The notes beneath the pieces are model-generated. The model was not told where the DNA came from, searched no databases, and saw only the letters and a program-made list of their open reading frames with translations. The translations under genes were made by a program, and so were the position numbers. Shown in pieces: positions 1-8,874 of a DNA stretch of 64,000 nt (the stretch's first letter is position 1; the number at the start of each line of letters is the position of its first letter). The stretch is from contig NZ_BBJO01000002.1 of NCBI RefSeq assembly GCF_000739575.1, positions 62,001 through 126,000 on the forward strand. Reading direction: 5' to 3'. Source of the DNA: Halobellus rufus. GTDB taxonomy: Archaea > Halobacteriota > Halobacteria > Halobacteriales > Haloferacaceae.

Positions 1-416
1 TCGGTTCGGGTGGTTCCTTGTAGAACGGATCTATCTATTAATTTATACGTCCGTAGTCAACGCACAAATATGTCCAATTACCTATCTTTCGTGTGCCGTG
101 CGGTGATTGGACGCCGGTGTCCGCCGTCGACGACGGGACCGTGCGGCTCACCGAGTGCTCCGACTCGGATCGACGGCACTGGCGGACGCTAGTCTGCCTC
201 GTACGTTCGAAAAGGAAGCAAGCCGCGTGAACTCACGCGGATGCTTGCCGCCCTGAATTGGTCCCCGCTGACGCTTCGGCCCTCCAAAGCGAAGCGTCAC
301 TCGGTGGTAACCGACTGTCACACATAAATATATCGGCCTCGGAGAGGCGTTCCGTACTCGCCGCTCCCGGCGGCCGCTCGCGACGCGCTTTTCAGAGTCG
401 CTCCCGAGATTCGAGT
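1..416. other. gene-poor left edge
   Basis: I see no convincing gene here. A 37-codon GTG frame (117-230) and its neighbouring frames show no family I recognise. The first 100 bases are AT-richer than the rest of the window, and the segment from 218 to 298 holds two strong hairpins, listed separately. It may be the decayed edge of an insertion element upstream of the DUF7117 gene. Confidence 0.4.
218..298. repeat. pair of stem-loops, possible IS200/IS605-type end
   Basis: Two adjacent stem-loops. The first pairs CCGCGTGA (223-230) with TCACGCGG (233-240), extended by GCAAG/CTTGC (218-222 with 244-248). The second pairs GACGCTTCG (270-278) with CGAAGCGTC (290-298). Subterminal hairpins like these are typical of IS200/IS605 ends and of the structured 3' RNA of TnpB elements, but no TnpB gene or remnant is visible beside them. 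They could instead be a terminator pair or part of the upstream leader of the next gene. Confidence 0.35.
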
Positions 417-1130
417 ATGCGCATCCGTGGCCGCCGGCGCTGCAAAGCGTGCGAGCGCGAGTGGTCGTACTTCGAGACGGGGACAGTGAACTGCCCCGAC
501 TGCGGGAGCCTGCGGAGCGTCGGGATCGGCGACCGCGAGAGACACACCGACAGCGCGGTGACGCTCGATCTGTCTCCGCACCGCGCCGAACTCGACGAAC
601 ACACGGCGGTCGAAGACGTCGCCGAGGATCTGAAAGCGACGCTGCGAGACTACGTCCGTCAGCGGGGGTTCGTCCGCGGCGGTGACCTCCAGCCCGTAGA
701 CGACACGGTGCTCGCGGCGGCGGAACTGCTGCAGGCCGTCGACGTACTATCTCGAACCCACGACCCCTCCGATGAGGCGCGCCTGTACGTCCTCGAACTC
801 CTCCGAGGGGCCGACGACGGCGAACGCCCGGAGCCGTCGGCGGTCCCCGACTCGATGGCACCCGCCCGCGGTCTCGGCTACGGCGAGGTCCTCTCGACGT
901 TCTGCAGCGACCTCGGAACGTGGCTCGACGATCACCCCGATCCGGAGGCCGAGCGCGTCCGCGAGACGCTCGAAACGAACCTCCGACGCGTCGAAGCGAT
1001 GCAGGGGGACGTCTCCGCGACGGAGTCGGAACGACTCGTCCGCGCGTCCCGCGACCTCGTCGCGTATCTGACCGACGGCGACGAGACGGCACTCGTCAGC
1101 GCCGAATCGCGGCTCTCGCAGGTCGAGTAG
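417..1130 (+). CDS. DUF7117 family zinc-ribbon protein
   Basis: A 237-residue haloarchaeal protein of unknown role. The N-terminus carries a TFIIB-like zinc ribbon (CKAC near residue 10 and CPDCG near residue 26). The rest is predicted alpha-helical and acidic with no membrane segment. I chose the ATG at 417 because it puts the zinc ribbon at residue 10, as in DUF7117 relatives; an in-frame extension upstream to 258 reads as non-coding. It stands alone, with about 65 bases to the next gene. A nucleic-acid or protein-binding role is only an inference from the ribbon. Confidence 0.8.
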   Translation: MRIRGRRRCKACEREWSYFETGTVNCPDCGSLRSVGIGDRERHTDSAVTLDLSPHRAELDEHTAVEDVAEDLKATLRDYVRQRGFVRGGDLQPVDDTVLAAAELLQAVDVLSRTHDPSDEARLYVLELLRGADDGERPEPSAVPDSMAPARGLGYGEVLSTFCSDLGTWLDDHPDPEAERVRETLETNLRRVEAMQGDVSATESERLVRASRDLVAYLTDGDETALVSAESRLSQVE

Positions 1131-1196
1131 GACCGCCGGCCCCCCGAATCCTCCGACGGCAACGACTTTGGTGACCGGCCGCACACCGTGTTTCCG

Positions 1197-1433
1197 ATGG
1201 CCGATCGATTCGATCAACACGCGGTCCGCCACCGGATGAAACTGCTCCGGTCGGACGGCGACGTCACGCTGTATGCGAACCGGGACGACGTCCCCTGTCC
1301 GGCCTGCGAGGAGCCGTTCGATCGGCTGCTGCTCACCGAGCGGCGGTCTCACTCGTTCGACCTCGGCGACACCGACCGGCTCTGCGTGGCCCGCGAGGCG
1401 GACCGGCTACTCGTGTGCACGCACGAGCGATGA
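1197..1433 (+). CDS. small haloarchaeal zinc-finger-like protein (DUF7385-like)
   Basis: A 78-residue protein with a CPAC motif near residue 34 and a single downstream Cys near the C-terminus. It resembles short haloarchaeal proteins often annotated as flagella cluster protein (DUF7385). No signal peptide or membrane segment is visible. The ATG at 1197 is preferred over the in-frame ATG at 1188 because relatives start with M-A-D. No flagellar genes are nearby, so that name should not be read as a function. Confidence 0.6.
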   Translation: MADRFDQHAVRHRMKLLRSDGDVTLYANRDDVPCPACEEPFDRLLLTERRSHSFDLGDTDRLCVAREADRLLVCTHER

Positions 1434-1491
1434 CGCGGCCACCTCGAAATCTGAGGTACATTTATCGGTCGCTGTCGTGCACCTACTGTCG

Positions 1492-1854
1492 ATGGACGTC
1501 CTACACGCGGCGTTGAACGTCGTCGACCTAGACGCGACGATCGACTTCTACGAATCGCTGCTCGGCCTCGAACGGACGAGAACGGCCGAACTGGATGGCC
1601 AACGGATGGTGTGGGTCGGCGGCGAGGGCGACGCGGAACTCCAGTTCCTGGCGGTCGACGAGCCGGTCGAGCCCGCGGGGATCGATCACGTCGCCGTCGC
1701 CGTCGACGACGTCGAGGCCACAGTCGAGGAAGCGCAAGCCGAGTGGGGCAGCAGCGTCGTAGTCGACCCGCAGGTCGTCGGCGGCGAAGTCAGGCTGGCG
1801 TTCGTTACCGACCCCGACGGCTACCACGTCGAACTCATCGAAGAGCTGGACTGA
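1492..1854 (+). CDS. VOC (glyoxalase/dioxygenase) superfamily protein
   Basis: A 120-residue single-domain vicinal-oxygen-chelate protein made of two beta-alpha-beta-beta-beta modules. Candidate metal ligands are visible in the usual places: His5, Glu49 (in AELQF), His66 (in IDHVAV) and Glu114 (in YHVELIE). The length fits glyoxalase I-like lyases and related VOC enzymes. The substrate cannot be told from sequence; lactoylglutathione lyase is a common automatic name but haloarchaea lack glutathione. It is monocistronic, followed by about 210 bases with no gene I can support. Confidence 0.8.
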   Translation: MDVLHAALNVVDLDATIDFYESLLGLERTRTAELDGQRMVWVGGEGDAELQFLAVDEPVEPAGIDHVAVAVDDVEATVEEAQAEWGSSVVVDPQVVGGEVRLAFVTDPDGYHVELIEELD

Positions 1855-2068
1855 GAGCGTCGACGCTGCGGTCGTCCCACGTCCGAGCCGAGCCTTTTTA
1901 TGCGAAAACGCGGCCAGCACCGCCGTGAGTTGAACGCCGACCGCGACGGTCACGGCGGGTGCGCGGCGCGCCGTCGCGGAGCGAGTCGATGCGCCGCCTG
2001 CTCGCCCAGAGAGAGCCGCCACATTCGCCAGAAGGAGGGAACCGACGCGGATGCGTCGATAGCGACTG

Positions 2069-3599
2069 CTACCCCTTGATGTTGCAGACGGGGAACGTCC
2101 GCGCGACCTTGTCGCCGATGCCCAACTCGTCGGAGACACGAACCACCTCGTCGACGTCCTTGTAGACGCCCGGTGCCTCCTCGGCGACGGTCGCGCCCGA
2201 CTGCGCCTTCACGTAGATCTTCTGCTGGTCGCGGAGCTCGTCCCGCACCGTCTCGCCCCAGAACTCCTGCTTCGCCTGCGTCCGACTCATCGTGCGGCCA
2301 GCGCCGTGGGCCGTCGAACCGAAAGAGAGATCCAGCGAGTGCTCCCCCCCCCGGAGCACGTACGAGCCAGCGCCCATACTTCCCGGGATGATGATCGGCT
2401 GTCCCACGTCGCGGTAGGCCGCCGGAAGCTCCGGTCGACCCGCGGGGAACGCTCGGGTCGCGCCCTTCCGGTGCACGTAGAGCTCTCGCTCTGCGCGGCC
2501 GACCGCCTCGTCGGGACTGGTGGGGTGGCCGTCCTCGTCGACGCTGACCTCGTGGACCTCCTTCTTCCCGATGTTATGTGCGACGTCGTAGAGCAGTTCC
2601 ATCTCCATCTCCTCCCAGTCGCGGCCGAACACGCGCTCGAAGACGCGCCGCGTGCGGTGCATAATCAGCTGGCGGTTCACCCACGCGAAGTTGATCGCCG
2701 CACACATCGCGCCGTAGTAGTCCTCGGCCAACTCCGATCCCGCCGGGGCGGCCGCCAGTTCGCGGTCCGGGAGGTCCGCGAGGAGGTCGCCGTGTCGCTT
2801 CTCGATCTCACGGAGGTAATCCGAGCAGATCTGGTGTCCGAGGCCGCGGGACCCACAGTGGATGAGGACGACGATCTGGTCTTCTTCGAGTCCGAACTCC
2901 GCGGCGACGTCCGGCCGGAAGACGTCGGTGACCCGCTGGACTTCGAGGAAGTGGTTCCCCGAACCGAGGCTGCCGACCTGGTTCTTGCCCCGGTCTTTGG
3001 CCTTCTGCGACACCGCGTCGGGGTCGGCGTCGGGGCGCATCCCCTCGTCCTCGCAGTGCGTGAGGTCGTCCTCGACGGCGTAGCCGTGTTCGAGCGCCCA
3101 GTCGACGCCGCGGTTCAGGATCTCCTCCAGCGTGTCGCGGTCGCCTCGACGATGCCGCCCCCGCCGAGTCCGGAGGGAATGTTAGCGAAGAGCGCGTCGA
3201 CGAGTTCCTCCTCGTGGCCGACCAACTCGTCGTACGTCAGGTTCGTCCGCATCATCCTGACGCCGCAGTTGATGTCGTAGCCGATCGCGCCCGGCGAGAT
3301 ACAGCCGGTCTCGACGTCCGTCGCGCCGACGCCGCCGACGGGGAAGCCGTAGCCCTGGTGGCCGTCGGGCATACAGAGCGCGTGTTCGGCGATGCCCGGG
3401 AGGTGCGTCGCGTTGCGGAGCTGCTGGAGCGTCTTGTCGCCGCCGATCTGATCGAGCAGCGCCTCGCTGGCGAGCACTCGCGCGGGGACCCGCATCTCGC
3501 CCTCGCGCGGGATCTCCCGACGTGCTCGCGCACGCGTTCGAGACGGATGCCGTCGTACTCGCTGACGTCGCGGTCGCTGTCGTCGACGTGGTCGCTCAT
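2069..3599 (-). pseudogene. rtcB: RtcB RNA ligase, frame broken twice
   Basis: RtcB joins 2',3'-cyclic phosphate (or 3'-phosphate) and 5'-OH RNA ends in tRNA splicing and repair, using GTP and Mn2+. Family motifs are present: DGHQGYGFPVGG, GYDINCG (metal-binding Cys), GSGNHFLEV, and HGAGR with the guanylated His. The reading is split. Near 3520 the sequence after REHV changes frame where relatives read WEIPREGEMRVPAR; near 3145 it changes again before DTLEEILNRGVDWAL. Each break is repaired by one added base, and the total span (1531) is exactly two short of 511 codons. The missing bases are probably sequencing errors, because this gene is conserved and otherwise intact. No archease gene is adjacent. 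Confidence 0.9.
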
Positions 3600-3700
3600 A
3601 CGAGTGGTAACGGGATCCCGCGAGGAAAGCGTTCCCTTCGGACGGCCCGGCGGCAGACTTCGGGGCCGAGGTATATCAGAGAACCGGAGTTTTCAGCGCC

Positions 3701-4147
3701 TCACTCCTGGTACGCGATCCTGACCTGCTCCCACTTGCCGTTCGATTCGAGGTGCGACTGCAGGGCGTCGGCGTACGCCTGCGTCAGTCGCTCGGCCGCT
3801 TCGATTCGTTCCTGATCGGACCCTCCGGTTCCGTTGCCGAGACCGAGTGCTCCCTTGAGCGAGTCGAGGACGCCGCCACCGCCCGACTGGTCGTCGCCGG
3901 TCGGCCCGCCCATCTGCGCCATCTGTTTGCGGACGTTGTCCAGTTCCGGCATGATCTGCGGGAGCTTCTCGGTGTCGGCGACGATCCGCGCGTGCTCTGG
4001 ATCGTCGGCGTGCTCGATGTCCAGTTCGGTCGCCGTCATGATGAGCCCCCACTCCTGGCTCGAAAACTCCGAGCGCTCTACCTGCTCGTTGAACTCGCGG
4101 TCGACAGCCATACGATCCCCGACGATGCTGTCGGTCCAATCAGCCAT
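3701..4147 (-). CDS. DUF5799 family protein
   Basis: A 148-residue acidic protein found only in haloarchaea; its function is unknown. The N-terminal part (WTDSIVGDRM, QEWGLIMTATELDIEHADD) is the conserved core of DUF5799. It is followed by a Gly-rich linker near residues 85-105 and a helical tail ending in RIAYQE. There are no membrane segments or Cys motifs. The ATG at 4147 matches the family start M-A-D-W; longer in-frame starts are not conserved. It lies 101 bases upstream of rtcB on the same strand and is divergent from the HAD phosphatase. Confidence 0.8.
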   Translation of the reverse strand: MADWTDSIVGDRMAVDREFNEQVERSEFSSQEWGLIMTATELDIEHADDPEHARIVADTEKLPQIMPELDNVRKQMAQMGGPTGDDQSGGGGVLDSLKGALGLGNGTGGSDQERIEAAERLTQAYADALQSHLESNGKWEQVRIAYQE

Positions 4148-4247
4148 ACACGTCTGTTGGTCAGTCGTCGGTTTGAGCGTTTCCCTCACGGCCGTCGGCG
4201 TCGTCTCCGAGGAGTGCGTTTTTATCGCCGGCGGACGGGACACAGAT

Positions 4248-5531
4248 ATGGACCGCTACGACCTCCTCTATCGACTCTACGAGGAGTACGAGACCGACAC
4301 GCTCCGCGATCTGCAGAACTTCGTCGACCTCTTTCCGCCCGTCGACTCGCGCGTCGCCCTCGAATACTGGCAGGACGCCAGCGACGAACTCGACGCGCAC
4401 AAACGCGACATCTCGCAGTCGTTCGCGGCGGGAGAGGCGATGGCCGAGATCGCCGCCCGCGCGACGCGCGAACAGACGTTCACCGCGCTCGACCTCCACT
4501 CGAAGTACGGCCGGCGGGTCAACGCGCTCGTCCTCGACGTCGACGAGACGCTCCGCTCGGCCGGCCGGACCGACAACGAGATCCCGCGAGAGACGCTGCA
4601 CCTGCTGACGGAACTGCACGAGACGGGCATTCCGATCGTGATCTGCACGGGCCAGACGCTCGAAAACGTGAAAGGGTTCATGATCCAGGGGCTGGGAACC
4701 GAGTTGGTCCACTCGGGCTCGTTCAGTATCGTCTACGAGGCCGGGACGGGCGTGTTCACGCCCGGCCACGGCTCAGACACGAAGCGGCTCCTCTACGAGA
4801 CGCTCGACGAGGAGATCCAGGAGGTGTTCTCGCTGGTCCGTTCCCGCGTCCTCACCGCCGCTCCGTCGGAGTTGCGCCGCTCGCTGCACCTCCAGGGCAA
4901 CGAGTTCAACGTCACGCTGAAGCCGAACTTCGACGTCGGCAGCGACGCCGCCGCGGAAGTGATCGACGAGGCGCTCGTCTACCTGGTCGATCTCCTCGGG
5001 CGGACCGTCGCCGAGACGGTCGAGGGCGTCGACGACGTCGGGATCGAGGCCCGAGACGCGGGGGAGACGACCGACCGCCCCGGCGAGTGGGCGCGCGCGT
5101 ACTACGCCGACGCCGACCCCGAGATCGCGTCGGTACTCACAGCGGAGGAGGCGTCGTCGGAGTGCGACGTCGAGGAGATCCCCAACGAGGTCCGAGAGCG
5201 GTTCGAGCGCATCGACGTCGCCTACTACCACGCCGATGCGGCTGAGATCGGCTCGCTCGATCTCGACAAACCGACCGGCGTCCGGAGCGCTCTCGACGTC
5301 TTGGACATCGACGACCCGTTCTGCCTCGTGATGGGCGACAGCAAGTCCGATCTGCGGGTAATGGAGTGGGCGCACGACGCCGACGCGGGCCTCGCTGCGG
5401 CACCGAGACACGCCTCCGAGTCCGTCCTCGATCACGTCCGCTCGACGGACGACCTCGTCTACGAGCCTGGCGACGCGGGGTCGATTCTGCGCGTGGTCTC
5501 GGTGCTGAATCAGCTCACAGCGTGGTCCTGA
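4248..5531 (+). CDS. HAD superfamily hydrolase
   Basis: A 427-residue cytosolic HAD-fold phosphatase. Motif I is LDVDET (nucleophile Asp97, acid Asp99), motif II lies in IVICTGQT near residue 130, and motif IV is GDSKSD near residue 365. An N-terminal helical extension of about 90 residues precedes the core, and a large cap lies between residues 150 and 350, as in Cof-type (C2-capped) enzymes. The ATG at 4248 follows a TTTTTAT promoter-like stretch about 30 bases upstream. The substrate is unknown, probably a sugar phosphate or similar small phosphoester. Confidence 0.8.
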   Translation: MDRYDLLYRLYEEYETDTLRDLQNFVDLFPPVDSRVALEYWQDASDELDAHKRDISQSFAAGEAMAEIAARATREQTFTALDLHSKYGRRVNALVLDVDETLRSAGRTDNEIPRETLHLLTELHETGIPIVICTGQTLENVKGFMIQGLGTELVHSGSFSIVYEAGTGVFTPGHGSDTKRLLYETLDEEIQEVFSLVRSRVLTAAPSELRRSLHLQGNEFNVTLKPNFDVGSDAAAEVIDEALVYLVDLLGRTVAETVEGVDDVGIEARDAGETTDRPGEWARAYYADADPEIASVLTAEEASSECDVEEIPNEVRERFERIDVAYYHADAAEIGSLDLDKPTGVRSALDVLDIDDPFCLVMGDSKSDLRVMEWAHDADAGLAAAPRHASESVLDHVRSTDDLVYEPGDAGSILRVVSVLNQLTAWS

Positions 5532-5555
5532 GTATCGAGGCGAGTCCCCGAAACG

Positions 5556-6836
5556 TCACAGAAGCGGGACCGACGCGGAGAGTCCCGTCGTGGACTCGAA
5601 GGAACCGTGCACCGACAGCGTCGTGCTGTCGGACTGGATCTCGTTGCCCACGTCGCTGCTGATCCGCCACTCGACGACGACCGTGACCGATTCATCGGGA
5701 TCGAGCCGGATCGACCGCGACGCTCCCGCGGCGTCCGCTAGCGAGACGAATCCGTCGCCACCGACGGCGATCGTCTCACCGTCCCCGGTTTCGATCCGGA
5801 TTCGGACGTCGAGGTGCTCGGAGAGTTCGCCGACGTCCGGCGTGTCGTCGACGGCGGATTCCGGCTCCGTGATCCCGTTCTCCTCGTCGATCGGCGCACC
5901 GACGGCGAACGTCGCCGTGACTTCCTCCTCGGCGGGGTTCGACACGACCGCCGAATCAGAGCCCGTGCTTCCGGGGAGCGCGTCGCCGGTCCCGAAAAGC
6001 AGCGTCCGACGATCCGTCTCGTCGCCGTCGGTGCCGTCGCCGTCACCGACGCCGTCGGAGGCATCCGTGCCGTGGCTTTCGGAACCGCCGTCGGGGTGGC
6101 CGTTCCCCCCAGCGGGTTCGGCGTCGCCATCTGTGGGCTGCGTCGACTCGACGCTCGCAGCGGCGCTCGCCGACTGACCGTCGTCGGTTCCTCTCTCGTC
6201 GGATCCCGCGTCCGAGTCGGACGATTCAGACCCGGTAGCTCCGGCGTCGACCGTCGTCGCGGCCGGGCGGTCGACCAGGAACGCGTAGCCGTCGGCGTCG
6301 GTCACCGTGTCGATCACGTCTCCGTCGACGTGAACCCGAGCAGTGACGGAGACGGCTCCCTCTCGACGAGCCGTCGAGCCGGGCGTGTCGACGTCGAAGC
6401 CGCTCGATCGGTCCCGATCGAGGTAGACGAACTCGGACCCGCCGACGGCCTCGGTCAGATCGATGGATTCCGCTCCGGCGGGTTCGACCGCGGCGCGCTC
6501 GAGGACGACCCAACTCCCGTTCGGCAGCCGACTCCGGACGACGATGTCGACCCGATCGACCGGCCGGTCGAGCGTCACCGTCCCGCCGAGCCGTCCGGCC
6601 ACGACGCCGACAGTCCCGTCGTCGTCTCGCACGTTCGCTGGATCAGACGCGGTCACATCGATCTCGGTAGCCGATCCTCGTGCGTCGCTCGCGCCCGGTG
6701 GTTCGAGGTCGCCGGGGCCGCCCTGAAGTGTGTCGACGAGGAACCCCGGGCTCGCGCCGACGATCACGACGGCCGCGACTGCCACGACGAACAGCTGTGT
6801 CCCGGTGACAGAAATCGGGAGGTCCGCTGCGCTCAT
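5556..6836 (-). CDS. exported/anchored acidic protein, last gene of sipW operon
   Basis: A 426-residue protein with an N-terminal hydrophobic segment (residues 12-33) that is probably a signal anchor. Next come a predicted beta-sandwich region (about 50-180), a long Ser/Asp/Gly-rich low-complexity linker (about 180-275) and a C-terminal beta-rich domain. The C-terminal domain contains VGNEIQSDS, the same signature that ends the scaffold of the TasA-type paralogues at 10.6-19.2 kb, so it is probably a remote member of that system. Its start overlaps the stop of the upstream gene by ATGA, so it is translationally coupled and last in the operon. The precise function is unknown. Confidence 0.65.
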   Translation of the reverse strand: MSAADLPISVTGTQLFVVAVAAVVIVGASPGFLVDTLQGGPGDLEPPGASDARGSATEIDVTASDPANVRDDDGTVGVVAGRLGGTVTLDRPVDRVDIVVRSRLPNGSWVVLERAAVEPAGAESIDLTEAVGGSEFVYLDRDRSSGFDVDTPGSTARREGAVSVTARVHVDGDVIDTVTDADGYAFLVDRPAATTVDAGATGSESSDSDAGSDERGTDDGQSASAAASVESTQPTDGDAEPAGGNGHPDGGSESHGTDASDGVGDGDGTDGDETDRRTLLFGTGDALPGSTGSDSAVVSNPAEEEVTATFAVGAPIDEENGITEPESAVDDTPDVGELSEHLDVRIRIETGDGETIAVGGDGFVSLADAAGASRSIRLDPDESVTVVVEWRISSDVGNEIQSDSTTLSVHGSFESTTGLSASVPLL

Positions 6837-7840
6837 TCGATCACCACCCGCGAGAGCGACGCCGACTCCCCGTCGGGGGTCGATGTCGCCGTCGCCGTGG
6901 CGGTCGTCGTCTCGGTCGTAGACGCCGTTTCCGTCTCGTCGTCTTCAGTCGGTTGGGGGGCTTCTGTCGTCGTCTCATTGCTGCTTGTTCCTTCGTTACC
7001 GTCGGGTTCTGGGGGGTCACTGGGCGTTTGAGTCGATTGGTTTTCGGGCGTCGACGTCGACTCGGGGCCGCCGGCGTCTGTGGTCGAATTGGTCGCCGTC
7101 GACGACCCGTTCGTTGCGGTCGTTTCGCTCGTTTCGTTCGTTTCGTCCGTCGACGGCTCGTTCGACGCAACCGTCTCGTTCGTCGAACTGCTCGCGTTGC
7201 CCGATTGCACCTCCGAGACGGTATCGTCGGTCGCGTTCTGCGCCGTCCCGTTCACCGGGGCGGAACCGTTCGCAGTCACCGACTCGTTTCCGGCGCTGCT
7301 CTCGGCGGCTCCGCCGTCGGTACCGTTCCCGGCGGTTCCGTCGCCGACGGTCGATCCCGAGTCGGCCGTCGCGTTCGACTCGTTGGCGACGAACAGCCCG
7401 AACGGGCTGAAGCCGTCCGTCGTCGCTCGGAGCTCGTACCAGCCGTTACGCTCGTCGACGACAGTCGTCTCGAAGTACGTCCAGTCCGAGCCGTCGTCGT
7501 GGCCGATCACGACCGCCTCGACGGCTCCGGCGGACTGTTCGACCCACTGTTTCGAGACCCAGACCGAGACGTGCGCGCAGCCCTCGCCGTCGACGTCGAA
7601 CTGTTCGATCAGCTCCGCCTCCGCGTCGCCGTTCAGCATCGCCGGCTCACAGGTGTCGATCGGTTCGACGTGGAACGCCGACACCGGCGACTGCTCGACA
7701 GACACCTCGACGCTCACGTCCTCTCGATCGGACAGGAGCGCGGTGGTCGCCGCCCCGGAGGCCGACGCGACGAGCGCGAGCGCGAGCACCGCTGCGAGCG
7801 CCTGCGAACGGTCGATCGGGAGCCGTAGACTCCGGGTCAT
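6833..7840 (-). CDS. secreted Thr/Ser/Asn-rich protein of the sipW operon
   Basis: A 335-residue protein. The N-terminus (residues 1-35) is a signal sequence ending in ATTALLSDRED, which resembles SipW-type signals. A folded domain of about 115 residues follows (contains WVSKQWVEQSAGAVEAV and NGWYELRATTDGFSPFGLFV, as in PGF-pre-PGF-like haloarchaeal surface proteins). The C-terminal half is low-complexity with at least ten N-x-S/T sequons, suggesting heavy N- or O-glycosylation. It ends without a transmembrane anchor. Start and stop each overlap a neighbour by four bases (ATGA), so the genes are coupled. A cell-surface stalk or matrix component is an inference. Confidence 0.7.
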   Translation of the reverse strand: MTRSLRLPIDRSQALAAVLALALVASASGAATTALLSDREDVSVEVSVEQSPVSAFHVEPIDTCEPAMLNGDAEAELIEQFDVDGEGCAHVSVWVSKQWVEQSAGAVEAVVIGHDDGSDWTYFETTVVDERNGWYELRATTDGFSPFGLFVANESNATADSGSTVGDGTAGNGTDGGAAESSAGNESVTANGSAPVNGTAQNATDDTVSEVQSGNASSSTNETVASNEPSTDETNETSETTATNGSSTATNSTTDAGGPESTSTPENQSTQTPSDPPEPDGNEGTSSNETTTEAPQPTEDDETETASTTETTTATATATSTPDGESASLSRVVIE

Positions 7841-8874
7841 TGGTTCCCCCCTCCGGGATTCCCCGGCTGGCCCGTTTCGACGCCGCCGTCGGCCTCCCAC
7901 TTCAGCCAGTGCTTCCCGGGACACGGGTCGCTGTTGCGCCGTGGCGGGTCACCGCTTTCGGGGTACTCGCCGTCCTGTTGGTCGTACGTGGCGACGAGCG
8001 AGAGATCGTCGCTGTGCCCCCCGGTGGTGACGCTGAACGGCGTCGACTCGCCGTCGTACGCGAAGACGTCGAGGTTCGTAGCGTACTTCAGCAGGACCTC
8101 GTCGACGTGGTCGGGAATCTCCGTGACGTCCATCGTCGCCGTTCGTCCGCTGTCTCCGCACTCTCTCGTCTCGAATTCGACGTCGGCCTCGTCGATGGGG
8201 TCCTCGCCGCAGAACGCCACGAAGCTGATGTCCTCGCCGCACTCCGTCGGCGAATCCGACTGACAGCCCTCGCACTCCGATCGATCGAATCCGAACTCCG
8301 CCGGCGCGTCGAGGTTCCGCGCCTGCACCGCACGGAACTCGAAGTCGAACGCGACGTCGTCGTCGACGGGGGTCCGTGGCGTCCACGAGACCGTGACCGT
8401 CCACGACTCCTCGGCGGGCAGTGCCTCCGGCGAGAGGAGACCGCCGGTGGCGAACTCGTCGCGGAACGACCCGAGCGTGCCGTCGAAGAGCACGGACGGA
8501 TCTCCTTCGGGACGATCCAACTCGACGCGGACGTCGAGGTTGGGTTCGATCGGCTCGCACGTCGGACACGGCGTGAGCAGCCAGACGTACGCGGGATTGC
8601 TGTCGACCGAGAGCTCGAACTCGGCGGTCTCCGTCTCGTTGACACCGATCGACGCGGTGTAGGGACCGTCTTGCCACGCCGTCGGCCGCAGCACGTCGAC
8701 GTCGAGATCCAGCGTTCCGCTCGTGAACGACGCGCTGACGCGCTCTTCGTCCGTCAGGAACGCGGCGACGCCGCTGCCGGAGGTGGCCGCTGCGCCCGCG
8801 GCGACGACGCCGTAGAGCACCCCCCGCCGGGACAGACGACGCCCGCTGGGAGAGTCCGATTGGGGCTCACGCAT
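7837..8874 (-). CDS. TasA/CalY-like SipW-dependent exported protein
   Basis: A 345-residue protein. The signal is Tat-like (RRLSRRGVLYG near residue 10), then an Ala/Gly-rich core and FLTDEERVSASFTSGTLDLDVD, the hallmark of SipW-processed TasA/camelysin-type proteins. The mature domain is beta-rich with paired Cys (CPTCEP, CEGCQ, CGEDISFVAFCGED). The ATG at 8874 overlaps the apparent stop of sipW (ATGCGTGA). In the raw sequence this frame is open from sipW straight through, so automated calling would give one 760-residue fusion; I read that as a frameshift artefact. It is probably cleaved by its upstream neighbour. Confidence 0.7.
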   Translation of the reverse strand: MREPQSDSPSGRRLSRRGVLYGVVAAGAAATSGSGVAAFLTDEERVSASFTSGTLDLDVDVLRPTAWQDGPYTASIGVNETETAEFELSVDSNPAYVWLLTPCPTCEPIEPNLDVRVELDRPEGDPSVLFDGTLGSFRDEFATGGLLSPEALPAEESWTVTVSWTPRTPVDDDVAFDFEFRAVQARNLDAPAEFGFDRSECEGCQSDSPTECGEDISFVAFCGEDPIDEADVEFETRECGDSGRTATMDVTEIPDHVDEVLLKYATNLDVFAYDGESTPFSVTTGGHSDDLSLVATYDQQDGEYPESGDPPRRNSDPCPGKHWLKWEADGGVETGQPGNPGGGNQ

